DNA from: Streptomyces lunaelactis
Lineage (GTDB): Bacteria > Actinomycetota > Actinomycetes > Streptomycetales > Streptomycetaceae
Length of the DNA: 64,000 nt
NCBI RefSeq assembly: GCF_003054555.1
Contig: NZ_CP026304.1
Location: 1,426,001 to 1,490,000 of the forward strand
Reading direction: 5' to 3'
This document shows, piece after piece, positions 26,560 to 36,265 of this stretch (positions within the stretch are counted from its first letter, which is position 1; the number at the start of each line of letters is the position of its first letter). The notes under the pieces were generated by a model, which ran no database searches, was not told where the DNA came from, and was given only the letters and a program-made list of their open reading frames with translations. The position numbers and the translations under genes were made by a program.

Positions 26560-29432
26560 CGACCGTCCCCCTCAGATGTCGTTCCTGGCGCGGTCTCGCC
26601 GGGGCCGGTGGCCTGGTCGGTGTCCTCGGCCTCTTCGGCGTTGTGCAGGCGGCCGCGTTGCCACCCTCGTTGCATTGAAGCCATGCGACTGCGTACGTGT
26701 TCCGCGTCCCGCTCGATGTCCTGCTGGGTGGCGGTGGCCGGGTCGGCGGCCCGCCCGGCTGGTGCCGTACCGGACGATTGCCTGCCGGACGATTCCCTGC
26801 CAGCCGATTCCCTGAGCTGGGGAGCGAGGCTGGCCTGGCGGACGCGGCGGGGCAGGCCGTCGAGCGTCGCGGGGGCCGGGCCGGCGGTGGGCTCCGGGGG
26901 CGGTGTCGGTTCCGGACGGGGTACAGGTGTTGGGCCCGGTACGGGCGTGGGTGCGGGTACCGGTGTGGGTGCCGGCCATGCCGCGTGGCGGGGCTCGGGC
27001 GCCGGTCGCTGGTCGGGCATGGGTCGCGGGTCGGGCGCCGGTCGCGGGTCTGGCGTGGGCATGAGCGGGGGCTCCGCGGCGCGCCCGGGGCCTGGGGCCG
27101 GATGTGCGCGGCCCCGCTCGTCCACCCGGCGCCCGTGGTCGGTGACCAGGGTCGGGGGCTTCCTGCGGGGCAGCGGAACGGGCCCGGAGATCTGCGCGGG
27201 CGTCTGGTCGAGCGCCTGTTGGTGCTGCTCGTCCGGGTTATCGCGACGACGGCTCCGGGCGTGGGCACGGAAGATTCCGCCGCGCTCGCTCTCCGTATCC
27301 TCGATGTCCGCGAGCGAGTCGACCCCGCCGAGAGAATCGGCGCCGCCGCGAACCTGCCGGTCGTCGAAGCCCAACGCGCCGACGGGGGCCTCCAGTTCGA
27401 CAGGCCCGTCGAGGAGCGTGGAGCCGTTGAGACCGGTGGGAACCTTGGAGAGCGCCGGGAGCGTGCCGTCGCCGCTGCGCCGGCCTGCCGCGCTCCCGCT
27501 CTTGCGGTCGAGGCGGAAGCCGCTGCCCTGGGTCTCGGGAGCGTCGGTGAGCAGGACGGCTGGGATGAAGACGACCGCCGTTGTCCCTCCGTACGGGGAG
27601 GGCTGCAGCGAGACGCGCACGTTCTGGCGCTGGGCGAGCCGGCTGACCACGAACAGGCCGAGCCGGTCGGTGTCGGAGAGCTCGAACTCGGGGGTCTCCG
27701 CGAGCCGCAGGTTCGCGTCGAGCAGACCGTCCGGGGCCATACCGAGGCCGCGGTCGTGAATTTCGAGCGTGAAGCCGTTGGCGACCCGCTCGCCGTGCAC
27801 CTGGACTGCGGTGTGCGGGGGCGAGAACACCGTGGCGTTCTCCAGGAGTTCGGCGATGAGGTGGGTGAGGTCGGCGACCGCCGGGCCGCCGACGCCGATG
27901 CGCGGGAGCCGGCGCACCTCGATGCGCTCGTAGTCCTCCACCTCGGCGACCGCCGCCCGTACGACGTCCATCAGCTGGATCGGCTTGCGCCACTGGCGGG
28001 ACGGGGCCGCGCCGGAGAGGATCACCAGGCCCTCGGCGTGCCGGCGCATACGGGTGGTGAGGTGGTCCAGGCGGAACAGGTCCGCGAGCTCCTCGGTGTC
28101 CTCCGTGCGGCGCTCCATGGTGTCCAGGAGCGTCAGCTGGCGGTGGAGGAGGACCTGGTTGCGTCGGGCCAGGTTGACGAAGACCTCGGAGACGCCGCGC
28201 CGCATGTCGGCCTGGCGCACGGCGGCCTCGACCGCGGCCCGCTGAAGGGTGTTGAGCGCCTGGCCCGCCTGGCCGATCTCGTCCTTGTCGTAGTCGAGGC
28301 GCGGGGCCTCGGTCTCGACGTCGACATGCTCACCGGCGGCGAGGCGGCGCATGACGCTCGGCAGCCGTACGCCGGAGACCTCGTGGGCCTCCTTGCGCAG
28401 GCGGGAGAGGTCGCGGACGAGATCGCGGCCGATGCGGACGGAGACGATCACCGAGACCAGGAGGGCGAGGAAGCCCAGTACGCCCGCGACACCCGCCTTG
28501 ACGAAGACGCTGTACGCGGCCGGCTCGACGCGGTCCTGATAGCGGACGCCCGCTTCCTTGGCCTCGCGGGCGAGGTCGTCGAGGACGGGGGTGGCCGCGG
28601 CCTGCCAGCGGCCGGCTTCGGACGCGCCCGCCCTGCTGACGGGACCGGCGTCGATGAGGCGTTCCTCGGCGGCGCGAAGCGGCGCGGTCTTGGGGCTGCT
28701 CCAGTACTGCTCGTAGATCTCGCGTTCCTTGGCGGGCAGAACCTCGAGGTTGGTCTCGTACAGCAGGGTGCGGTTCGCGACGAAGTCGGAGAGCTCGCGG
28801 ATCTCCTCGGCCGTCACCTTGCGGGTGGCGAGCGAGGAGGCGATCAGCGCGTCCTCGCGGGAGAGCATTTCCATGGCCCGGGTCAGCCCGACCAGTGCGC
28901 GGCCCTGCCGCTCCATGTTGACGTCGTTGAGCCCGTGGAGCGTCAGCAGGAAGCTGAATCCGGGGTCGGCGACCCGGTTGTAGAACTCCAGGGCCTGGCT
29001 GCGGGAGACCGTGCCGGTCTCCACGGAGCGGCGCAGGGCGCCCAGGCCGTCGACGGCCTCGAGGAGGGAGGACAGCTTCTGCGAGACGTCGGGCCGCATG
29101 TCGTCGCGGACTCCGGACTTCTCCAGATTCGCCTTGATCTTGGCGACTTCCCTGTCGGTGGCCCGTCGCCGCTCGCGCAGAGTGGGCAGTGCGTCGGCAG
29201 CCCGGCGGTCCGCCAGGTAGATGAGCGTCTGCCTGCGTTCCTTCTGGATGACGTTGATGGTGTCGGCGACCGGATAACCGACCTGCTCCACCACGGAGCT
29301 GACCTCGAGAAGCTGATTGGCCTCCCGACCGGTCAGTACGGTGGCGAAGCCCCAGAGAGCGGTGAGGGAGACGAGCGGCACCAGCAACAACGCCACGATC
29401 TTCCGGCGGATGGACTTCCCGCGAAAGCGCAT
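26556..29432 (-). CDS. cvnA: Conservon sensor-kinase-like protein CvnA
   Basis: 958 residues from the ATG at 29432 (MRFRGKSIRRK); AGGGGGAGG sits just upstream. Domains: transmembrane segment ~12-33; extracellular nitrate/nitrite-sensing-type (NIT) helical domain ~40-300; second membrane segment ~310-333; HAMP-like region; a histidine-kinase-type ATPase with an N box AELLENATVFSPP and G1 motif HDRGLGM. There is no recognisable phospho-accepting His box, so it probably signals through CvnBCD rather than by phosphotransfer. The C-terminal ~270 residues are disordered, with Pro-Arg and Pro-Thr repeats (PDPRPAPDPRPMPDQ and similar). First gene of cvnABCD; conservons influence antibiotic production and differentiation in Streptomyces. 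Confidence 0.95.
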   Translation of the reverse strand: MRFRGKSIRRKIVALLLVPLVSLTALWGFATVLTGREANQLLEVSSVVEQVGYPVADTINVIQKERRQTLIYLADRRAADALPTLRERRRATDREVAKIKANLEKSGVRDDMRPDVSQKLSSLLEAVDGLGALRRSVETGTVSRSQALEFYNRVADPGFSFLLTLHGLNDVNMERQGRALVGLTRAMEMLSREDALIASSLATRKVTAEEIRELSDFVANRTLLYETNLEVLPAKEREIYEQYWSSPKTAPLRAAEERLIDAGPVSRAGASEAGRWQAAATPVLDDLAREAKEAGVRYQDRVEPAAYSVFVKAGVAGVLGFLALLVSVIVSVRIGRDLVRDLSRLRKEAHEVSGVRLPSVMRRLAAGEHVDVETEAPRLDYDKDEIGQAGQALNTLQRAAVEAAVRQADMRRGVSEVFVNLARRNQVLLHRQLTLLDTMERRTEDTEELADLFRLDHLTTRMRRHAEGLVILSGAAPSRQWRKPIQLMDVVRAAVAEVEDYERIEVRRLPRIGVGGPAVADLTHLIAELLENATVFSPPHTAVQVHGERVANGFTLEIHDRGLGMAPDGLLDANLRLAETPEFELSDTDRLGLFVVSRLAQRQNVRVSLQPSPYGGTTAVVFIPAVLLTDAPETQGSGFRLDRKSGSAAGRRSGDGTLPALSKVPTGLNGSTLLDGPVELEAPVGALGFDDRQVRGGADSLGGVDSLADIEDTESERGGIFRAHARSRRRDNPDEQHQQALDQTPAQISGPVPLPRRKPPTLVTDHGRRVDERGRAHPAPGPGRAAEPPLMPTPDPRPAPDPRPMPDQRPAPEPRHAAWPAPTPVPAPTPVPGPTPVPRPEPTPPPEPTAGPAPATLDGLPRRVRQASLAPQLRESAGRESSGRQSSGTAPAGRAADPATATQQDIERDAEHVRSRMASMQRGWQRGRLHNAEEAEDTDQATGPGETAPGTTSEGDGR

Positions 29433-29820
29433 GGCCTCCCCCTGCTCAACCAACCCCGCCCGGTGCGGATGGTGTTCCGTCAACTTCAGTCAACAAACGC
29501 GCGTGAGCCTACTACTGTCACACAGACAACTCGAAGGCACGTCCGGACGATTTTCGGCCGAGGACGGGCGCGTTGATCACGGGTTGTCCTGGTATTCGGG
29601 GAGATGGCATTCCCGGCTGTGGCGGAGCCCACCTGGCGGCATGTCATTTTCCGGACCGTCACAGATGGCTGGAATTCTTCGCTTTGCGGGAATCATCCCG
29701 CATGGTCAATCGTCTATCTGTACGGGGGCGTCGGTTCGGTTTCGGTCCGACTTCGATTCTGCGGCCGGAGTAAAGCGGCGGAGTCCGGGCAGCCACCCTG
29801 AAGTCGGACAGAGGTGGGGA
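29433..29820. promoter_or_regulatory. 388-bp divergent intergenic region upstream of the conservon
   Basis: This region should contain the cvn promoter (minus strand) and the promoter of the small membrane protein gene at 29821. On the minus strand TTGACTGAAG is followed directly by TTGACGGAAC (~29470-29492), a near-direct repeat. The middle (29560-29790) is of mixed GC content with no open frame I can support. I see no clear operator. Confidence 0.4.
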
Positions 29821-30309
29821 GTGACAGGGTCCATGGACACGGACGAGCGTCGTGGCGCGGTGCGGGCGGCGAGTTATGCGGATGTCCCGCGGCAGCAGTT
29901 CCGGGTGGAGGAGCCGGCGGTCAGGGGGCAACTCTGGGTGGAGGAGCCGGCGGTCAGACGGCGCATGGCCGATCCGGTCCGTGCGGCAGCGGTGCGTGCG
30001 GTGATCATCGCGGCGCTGACGATGATTCAGGCGATGGTGGCCTTCCTCGGCACGCTCACCGGGTCCTGGCTGGCCTTCCCGATGGTGCTCAGCAGTGTGG
30101 GCAGCACGGTGGTGGCGACCTGGGCGGTGCTGGACGTGTGGGTGACGCGCCAGGTGTGGAACCAGCGCAATGGCGTGGTGTCCGTGCCGAGCAGCACCGC
30201 GCGGCAGTTGCGGCGTGAGCGCCGCCGGGCGCGGCGGGCGACCAGGGTGGCCGACCGCCAGGCCGACCGTATACGGCGACGGGGCGCGGGCAGGCTCTCC
30301 GAAGCCTGA
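29821..30309 (+). CDS. Small basic membrane protein of unknown function
   Basis: 162 residues. GTG at 29821 has GAGG six bases upstream; an ATG at 29833 would remove four residues. An N-terminal ~60 residues include two near-identical copies of VEEPAVRxxL/R. Then come two membrane segments (~64-86, VRAVIIAALTMIQAMVAFLG, and ~93-115, FPMVLSSVGSTVVATWAVLD), and a strongly Arg-rich C-terminus (~25% Arg over the last 40) that should lie in the cytoplasm. I recognise no family. It converges on the condensin gene downstream (57-bp gap), so it is not part of that operon. Confidence 0.75.
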   Translation: MTGSMDTDERRGAVRAASYADVPRQQFRVEEPAVRGQLWVEEPAVRRRMADPVRAAAVRAVIIAALTMIQAMVAFLGTLTGSWLAFPMVLSSVGSTVVATWAVLDVWVTRQVWNQRNGVVSVPSSTARQLRRERRRARRATRVADRQADRIRRRGAGRLSEA

Positions 30310-30366
30310 ACGCCCGAGCGCCGTCGGCCTGGGCGCCGTCGTACGCCCGTCCTGGACGGGCCGGTC

Positions 30367-33300
30367 CTACCGCTTCTCGGCGGGCTGGTCGGCTCCACCG
30401 GCCTGGGCGGCGGCAGCTTCCGCCGGAGGCTGCGACCGCTTGAACATCCGGGTCGCCGTGATCTCGCCGTGCACCGTCTCACCGGACGGGTCCTGCTGCG
30501 GCAGTCCCGGGCGGAGATGCTCCTCCACGCTGATGTACTTCAGGCCCGCGCGCAGATCGGCGTCGTTGCGCAGCCGGATGACCAGCGGGAATTCGGCGAG
30601 GGCCGTGGTGTCGAAAAGCCCGGTCGTATAGAGCAGCTGGACCCCCAGCGCGTCGGAGACGGCGCGCTGGAGCTCCAGTAGATACGTGGCGTTGGCGCGG
30701 CCGATGGGATTGTCGAGGAAGAGCGTGCCGGCGTGCCGGTGCTTGTCGCGCCCCCGGTCGTTGCTGCGGAGCGCCGCCATCGTGCAGTAAAGGGCAATGG
30801 CCGCGGTGAGGAGCTGGCCGCCGGAGAAGACGTCGCCCATCTGTCCGACCGGGACCCTCTCGGCCCGCAGCACCGCGTCCGGCTTGAGGATCTCCACGGC
30901 GATGCCCTTCGGCTGCAGGGCGGCCTGAACTCCGCGCAGCAGCAAGGACATTCCGTCCCGCCGGCCCTCCCCATAGGCAGCCGTCGAGTTCTTCTTCACG
31001 GCGGCACGGGTCGCCTCGTCGATGACCTCGCCGAGCCGCTCGGCGAGCGTCGCCTGGTCCGGCTCCTCGAAGCGGATCCGCACGAACTCCTGCCCCGACC
31101 ACTCGCCCAGCCCCTCGGGCAGCCGCGAGAGCCGCTGCGCAGAACGGAGCGTCGTCAGCGCGGACTCCACGAGACCCCGGAGCCGGTCGACGATGGTGTC
31201 GCGGTTGCGTTCCAACTGCTCCAGTTCGTCGGTCAGTACGCGCAGCCGCGGCGCGAAGGCCTCCGCCCACTTCGCCGCATGCTCGGGCAGGGAGGCGGCG
31301 GGCAGTTCCCGGATCTGCTGGCGTGCGGGGGTGCGGACCTGCTCGTAGCGGGTGGAGTTGGCGTGCCGTACGAGGATGTCGCTCGCGTCCCGGACGGCTG
31401 CCTCGGCGGCGGAGAGGTCGGTGGCGCATCCGCGCAGCGAGCGGCGGGCCTCGGCGGCGGAGTACCGCGCCTCCTCCAGGCTGCCCGGATACGGATCGGG
31501 AGCCTCTGCCGTCTCCTCGTCCTGGCTGTTGTCCCGGAGCAGGTCGCGCAGCAGCGCCGCCGTCTCGTCGAAGCCGCCCGCGGCGTCCTCGGCGGCCCGG
31601 TGCGCCTGGAGCAGCCTGGAGTGGGCGGCGCGGGCCGTGTCCAACGCGTCCGTGCGGGAGGCGAGTCCGGCGGTGGCGGTACGCAGCAGTGTCTGGGCCT
31701 GCTCCGCGTCCACGGGAACAAGATCCTCGGGGAGTTCGGTGTGCGCCTCGCCGTCGGCCGGGGCGAGGCGCTCGGCCTCGCCGCGCAGCCGGCCCAGCTT
31801 CTCGCTGGCTTCCGATGCGCGCGTCTCCAGCATCTGGACGAGGGACTCGGCCCGGGCGGCGGCCGCCTGGCGGGACGGCCCGTCGGCGCCGTCCGTGCTC
31901 TCCAGGAGCTGGGCGGCACGGGTGCGGACCTTGTTGGTGAGCCGGTCGAGCTCGGCGAGGGCCGCGCTCTCGTCGCTCTCGGCGCGGGCCTGCTCGGCAC
32001 GGAGGTCGGCGCCGACGCCCACCTTCTCGTACAGCTGGGAGGCGGCTCGGTAGGCCTCACGCAGGGAGGGCAACGCGGTGCGCGGAGCGTCCGCGTCGGC
32101 CTCCGGCAGGGTTTCGGGGGCGCCGGCGATCTCGGCCCGCTCGGCGCGGAGCGCACGGGCGGTACGGCGGGCGTCGTCGCCCGCGCGCTGGGCGGCGCGG
32201 CGGTCCTCGTCGGCGGCCTTCGCCCGCTCCAGACAGGTCGCGGCCCGGGCCTCCGACTCGGCGGCCTCGTCGGCCAGTTCACGCAGCTGTACCTGCCAGC
32301 CGGCGCGCTCGCGAAGCCGGAAGGCGAGTCCCGCGAGGGCGTCGGCGGCACGGCGGGCGCGCTGGGCCGCGTCCTGCCGCTCGTCGCGGACGCGTGCGGC
32401 GTCGGCCGCGGCCTCGTCCGCCTCGGCCCGTACCGTACGGGCCTCGGCGAGCGTCGCCTGCGCCTCTTCGGCGGCTTCGCGGGCTGTCCGTGCCGCGTGT
32501 GCGAGCTCGGCGAGCATCCCGGCCGGGCAGTCGGCTCGCCAGGAGCCGAGGCGGGCGGCGATCGAACGGTCCCCGGCGAGCCGGGCCGCGAGCGCGCGGA
32601 TCTCCTCGTCCCGCGCGGTCGCCCGGGCGCGGAGAGCCTGCCGCTCCTCGTCGGCGGCGTGCTCGTCGTGCATGGCGGGGTTCGGCGGTACGAGGAAAAC
32701 ATCCCCGTCGTCGGCAGTGCCGGTGCCGGTGCCGGGGCTGGGAACGGGCGCGAGCAGCGCTGCGGCGGTGCCGACGGCCACGGTGGAACGGGGCAACAGT
32801 GCCGCGCCCGCGAGGATTTCACGCGCGCGGGCGTGCGACGCCGGGTCGGTGATCACCACACCGTCGACGAGCTCGGGCCGGGCGGCCAGCACGGCGGCAT
32901 GGTCGGCGGGGTCGACGGCCTGCGCGAGGTAACGCCAGCCGGGGAGGGCGGGGATGCCGTGCTCACCGAGGTACTCGACGGTCGCGAGGACGTCGGGTCC
33001 TGGGGGCAGCAGTCCCCCGTCACCGAGCGCACCGAGGATGCGGGCGTCGTCGGCGGCGGCGGTACGCAGGTCGAAGAGGTTCCGCTCGGCGGAGGCGACG
33101 GACTGGTCGAGGAGCTCACGCAGCTCGTCGGCGTACCGGTCCAACTCCTCAGCGGCGAGGGGCCCTTCGTCGGCGCGGATGGGCGCGGTGAGGGCGGCGC
33201 GGGCGGGGTGGGCGGTGGCGTGCCCCGACCGGTCGGACCGCGCGGGCCCGTGAGCCGGAGGAGCCTGCCCCCGACCGTGGGCTGAGCCCTCGCCGCCACG

Positions 33301-35244
33301 CGCAGACGGCCCCCCGTCCGTACCGGCAGCGCCGCCGTCCGCTTCCCCGGCGTCCGCGCCGGCGCCGCGCCTTGGTGACGGCACCGCCACGGGTGCCGAC
33401 GGCGGCAGGCTCAGCAGTTCCGCCAGGCGCTCGTCCCCCGCGATCGAGTCCGCCGCGCGGCGCTCCGCCACGTACGCGTTCTCCGCGGCCTGTGCCGCGT
33501 CCGCCGCGCGGGCCGCGGCGAGCTCCGCGCGCGCCTCCGCCGCGGCCGCCTCCTTCGCGCGGTCCGCCGTCGTACGCCCGCCCTCGCGCGCCGCGTCCCA
33601 GGCCGCGACCGCCGTCTTCTCCGCGTCGCTCGCCGCGAGCGCCGCCCGTGCGGGGTCGGCGTCGGGGGCTGTGTCGTCGAGCCAGCCCGCCCGTACCGCT
33701 TCGGCCGTCTCCTGCTCGACCTCGCCAAGGCGCTGGCGCAGATGGCCGATCTCGCTGCGGGCGCGCTGCGCCTCGGTGGCGGCGACCGTCGCGTCGCGGT
33801 GGGCGGCCTCGCCCACCTCCTGGAGCCCGGCGGAGCGCTCCTCCTCCTCGTTGGCCACGCGCTCGCCGTCCGCGGCCGCGGAGTGCAGCGCGCGGATCAG
33901 GTCGGCGGCGGCCGTGGCGCGGGCGGCGAGCGCCGGGGCCGCGTCCCGCTCGGCCTCGCGGATCGCCACGGCGACGCGCGCCGAGCGGTCGTTGGCGGCG
34001 CGGTGGCGCAGTACGGCTTCGGCGGCCTGCCACGCGGAGTGCAGCGTGCGCGCGTCGGTGAGCTCGCGCCGCTGCGCCGCCGCGCCCTTCTCCGCGACGG
34101 CCAGCGCCAACGAGGCGTGCCGGTAGGCCAGTTCCGCCGCGATCAGCGAACTGCGGCTACGCGCCTGCTCCGCCTCGGTCACCGTGTGCGCGGCGGAGGT
34201 GACCTGCTGCGCGAGATCCGCGGTACGCCCGCGCTCCTGCGCGGCGCGTGCGGAGAGCCGGCGTGCGAGCGTACGGGTGCGGCGCTCGGCGCCCGCGTGG
34301 ATCTCCCGGGCCCGGGACCTGGTCCCGGCCGCCTCCACGATCCGGCCGAGCAGATCGGCGGACCCGGCCGTGAAGTCGCGTTCCGCGGTGAGCTCCGCGC
34401 GGCGGCCCAGCTTGTTGCCGAAGCCGCTGACGAGGTCGGCGAGGCCGTCCGTATCGCGGGTGTCGGTGACGGCGCGCAGCAGCAGGTCGGTGAAGTCGGA
34501 GTCCTTCTTGACCGCGAAGAGACCGGCCGCCTCGCCCTCGTCGGCGTTCATCTCCCGCTGGTAGCGGAACAGTTCGGGGTCGAGGCCCACAGCGCCGAGG
34601 TGCTCGTTCCAGCGGTCGTGGATCTCCTCCCAGTACACATCGAGGTGCGGATACGCCTTGCCCGCATCGGTGATGGCGTCCCGGAAGCCCTTCATGGTGC
34701 GACGGCGGCCCTGCGCGCCCGACGCCCCCTCGACGGGCGGCCGCACGGAGGTGGCCTCGGCGACCGGCAGCGAGTCGAGGCTGAGGCCGGGACCCGGCCG
34801 GAAGGAGTACCAGGCCTCGGCGAACTTCCGCGGGTCGTTGGACACCTGGCGGCCCCGCCACTCACTGACCTTGCCGACCACGATCAGCTCGCCGGTGAGC
34901 GTGTGCTGCCACTCCAGGGCGACATGCCCGCAGTCGTCGGCGAGGAGGAACTTGCGCAGTACGCCGGAACTGGCGCCGCCGAGGGTGTTGCGGTGGCCGG
35001 GCAGCATCACCGAGAAGATCAGCTTCAGCAGTACGGACTTGCCCCCGCCGTTCTCCAGGAAGAGCACGCCCGCGGGGGCCGGCCGGCGCGGCGGACCGAC
35101 CGGCTCGTCCTCGAAGAACTCCGCCTGGGTGGGGGCGGGATGGGGCACGGGCTCGCCGACTCCGCGCAGGTCGAGCACGGTGTCGGCGTAGCGCGCACCG
35201 GCGGGCCCGATGGAGTAGAGGCGTACCCGGGACAGCTCGTACAT
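30367..35244 (-). CDS. SMC-like ATPase of a MukB/JetC-type condensin
   Basis: 1,625 residues. The ATG at 35244 (MYELSRVRLYSIGP) is supported by position, 34 nt after the upstream gene. The N-terminal ATPase half has Walker A FLENGGGKS (Lys69, Ser70). About 1,100 residues of Ala/Glu/Arg-rich coiled coil follow, with a central ~150-residue non-coiled section (hinge candidate, ~640-800). The C-terminal half has the ABC signature FSGGQLLTAAIALYC (~1473) and Walker B TLFLDNPIGRAN (~1507), where Asp-Asn-Pro replaces the usual Asp-Glu, as in Wadjet JetC-like proteins. Expected to form an ATP-driven loop-extruding complex with the two upstream gene products. Last gene of the unit; no JetD-like nuclease gene follows. 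Confidence 0.85.
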   Translation of the reverse strand: MYELSRVRLYSIGPAGARYADTVLDLRGVGEPVPHPAPTQAEFFEDEPVGPPRRPAPAGVLFLENGGGKSVLLKLIFSVMLPGHRNTLGGASSGVLRKFLLADDCGHVALEWQHTLTGELIVVGKVSEWRGRQVSNDPRKFAEAWYSFRPGPGLSLDSLPVAEATSVRPPVEGASGAQGRRRTMKGFRDAITDAGKAYPHLDVYWEEIHDRWNEHLGAVGLDPELFRYQREMNADEGEAAGLFAVKKDSDFTDLLLRAVTDTRDTDGLADLVSGFGNKLGRRAELTAERDFTAGSADLLGRIVEAAGTRSRAREIHAGAERRTRTLARRLSARAAQERGRTADLAQQVTSAAHTVTEAEQARSRSSLIAAELAYRHASLALAVAEKGAAAQRRELTDARTLHSAWQAAEAVLRHRAANDRSARVAVAIREAERDAAPALAARATAAADLIRALHSAAADGERVANEEEERSAGLQEVGEAAHRDATVAATEAQRARSEIGHLRQRLGEVEQETAEAVRAGWLDDTAPDADPARAALAASDAEKTAVAAWDAAREGGRTTADRAKEAAAAEARAELAAARAADAAQAAENAYVAERRAADSIAGDERLAELLSLPPSAPVAVPSPRRGAGADAGEADGGAAGTDGGPSARGGEGSAHGRGQAPPAHGPARSDRSGHATAHPARAALTAPIRADEGPLAAEELDRYADELRELLDQSVASAERNLFDLRTAAADDARILGALGDGGLLPPGPDVLATVEYLGEHGIPALPGWRYLAQAVDPADHAAVLAARPELVDGVVITDPASHARAREILAGAALLPRSTVAVGTAAALLAPVPSPGTGTGTADDGDVFLVPPNPAMHDEHAADEERQALRARATARDEEIRALAARLAGDRSIAARLGSWRADCPAGMLAELAHAARTAREAAEEAQATLAEARTVRAEADEAAADAARVRDERQDAAQRARRAADALAGLAFRLRERAGWQVQLRELADEAAESEARAATCLERAKAADEDRRAAQRAGDDARRTARALRAERAEIAGAPETLPEADADAPRTALPSLREAYRAASQLYEKVGVGADLRAEQARAESDESAALAELDRLTNKVRTRAAQLLESTDGADGPSRQAAAARAESLVQMLETRASEASEKLGRLRGEAERLAPADGEAHTELPEDLVPVDAEQAQTLLRTATAGLASRTDALDTARAAHSRLLQAHRAAEDAAGGFDETAALLRDLLRDNSQDEETAEAPDPYPGSLEEARYSAAEARRSLRGCATDLSAAEAAVRDASDILVRHANSTRYEQVRTPARQQIRELPAASLPEHAAKWAEAFAPRLRVLTDELEQLERNRDTIVDRLRGLVESALTTLRSAQRLSRLPEGLGEWSGQEFVRIRFEEPDQATLAERLGEVIDEATRAAVKKNSTAAYGEGRRDGMSLLLRGVQAALQPKGIAVEILKPDAVLRAERVPVGQMGDVFSGGQLLTAAIALYCTMAALRSNDRGRDKHRHAGTLFLDNPIGRANATYLLELQRAVSDALGVQLLYTTGLFDTTALAEFPLVIRLRNDADLRAGLKYISVEEHLRPGLPQQDPSGETVHGEITATRMFKRSQPPAEAAAAQAGGADQPAEKR

Positions 35245-35278
35245 GGCGGCGGACTCTCGTAAGTGGCAGGTGGGGGGA

Positions 35279-36193
35279 TCAGGCGTGGAAGGGCAGGCCG
35301 GCGTCGGCGGCGAGCTCCAGGTCGTCCGTGTCGGGCGGCGGCACGAGCGTGGCGGTGCCGTCGGTGACCGGTACGACGCCGAGCTCGAGCAGTTCGGCCA
35401 TGGCCGCGCTGCCGGCCATGTCACGCACTTGCAGCTGATAGCGGGCGGTGGTGCGGTACGCGCCTCCGGCGTCGTCGCCGGTGCGCTGCAGGAAGCCCGA
35501 GTCGGTGAGGAATGCGACGGCCTTGCCGACGATGCCGGTGGTGGATCCGGCGAGGCGCCTCGCGTCCTTGGTGGCACCGGTGGCGCTGCGCCGCGCGTAG
35601 ATCCGCCAGGCCACCTCCAGGCCCGGGGCTTCGGTGGCGGGGTCGGTGTTCTCGCCCTGCTCGTCGGCGCGCTCCTCGAGACGGCGGCAGGCCTGGCGTA
35701 CGAAGGCGTCGACGCCGTTGACCGTGATGCGGCCGATGTATCCGTCGTCGGCGAGGTCCTCGGGGCGGGGGAACGCCATGGTGGCGACGGCGAGATGGGC
35801 CAGACCGTGCAGGAAGCGGTCGGCGGAGTCGGAGGATGCGCGCCGTGCGTAGTCGCCCATGCGGACGGCGAAGACCGAGTCCTCGCCGGCGGCGACGGCC
35901 ATGCCCGCACGGGGGGAGACTTCGAGGACGACGAGGCCGAGGCCGGTCGCGACGGCGTCGGCGAGGCGGGCGAAGGCGGTGTCCTCGCGGTAGCGGCGCA
36001 GGAGTTCGGCGTATTCGGCGTCGCGGGCGGGGAGCAGTTTGGGCTGCAGGCCGAAGGAGACGAGGCGGGCGGCGTCGGCGGCGTCGGCGGGCGTGACCGC
36101 GGCCGGGGCGGCGGGGGCCGGCGTGGAAGGGACCGACGCGTCGTGGGCGTCGGCCTCACGCCACGCGGGCTGTTCGGCGTGGTGGTCGGTCAC
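35279..36193 (-). CDS. MukE/JetB-like (kite) condensin subunit
   Basis: 304 residues. GTG at 36193 with AAGGAG seven bases upstream. After a ~35-residue Ala/Pro-rich N-terminus the protein is compact and winged-helix-like: DTAFARLADAVATGLGLVVLEVSPRAGM, then the C-terminal TTGIVGKAVAFLTDSGFLQRTG and YRTTARYQLQVRDMAG. This pattern fits the small accessory kite subunits (MukE, JetB) that bind the kleisin and regulate DNA contact. It sits between the kleisin-like and SMC-like genes in the canonical order. Assignment is from gene order, size and helix-turn pattern, not from a motif I can name. Confidence 0.65.
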   Translation of the reverse strand: MTDHHAEQPAWREADAHDASVPSTPAPAAPAAVTPADAADAARLVSFGLQPKLLPARDAEYAELLRRYREDTAFARLADAVATGLGLVVLEVSPRAGMAVAAGEDSVFAVRMGDYARRASSDSADRFLHGLAHLAVATMAFPRPEDLADDGYIGRITVNGVDAFVRQACRRLEERADEQGENTDPATEAPGLEVAWRIYARRSATGATKDARRLAGSTTGIVGKAVAFLTDSGFLQRTGDDAGGAYRTTARYQLQVRDMAGSAAMAELLELGVVPVTDGTATLVPPPDTDDLELAADAGLPFHA

Positions 36194-36265
36194 GGGTGCT
36201 CCTTGCTGCGGAACGTCTGAGGTGGGGAGGGGCGGGCCGGGGCGCCTGCGGCGGGCTTGTGTCCC

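Noticed and set aside
26697..29576. 959-codon plus-strand open frame opposite cvnA
   Set aside because: It is an antisense shadow of high-GC coding; its low-complexity, Arg/Ala/Gly-rich translation matches no fold and cvnA has clear domains.
30733..33285. 850-codon plus-strand open frame opposite the SMC-like gene
   Set aside because: Gly/Arg/Leu-rich shadow of the coiled-coil region; no ribosome-binding site or motif.
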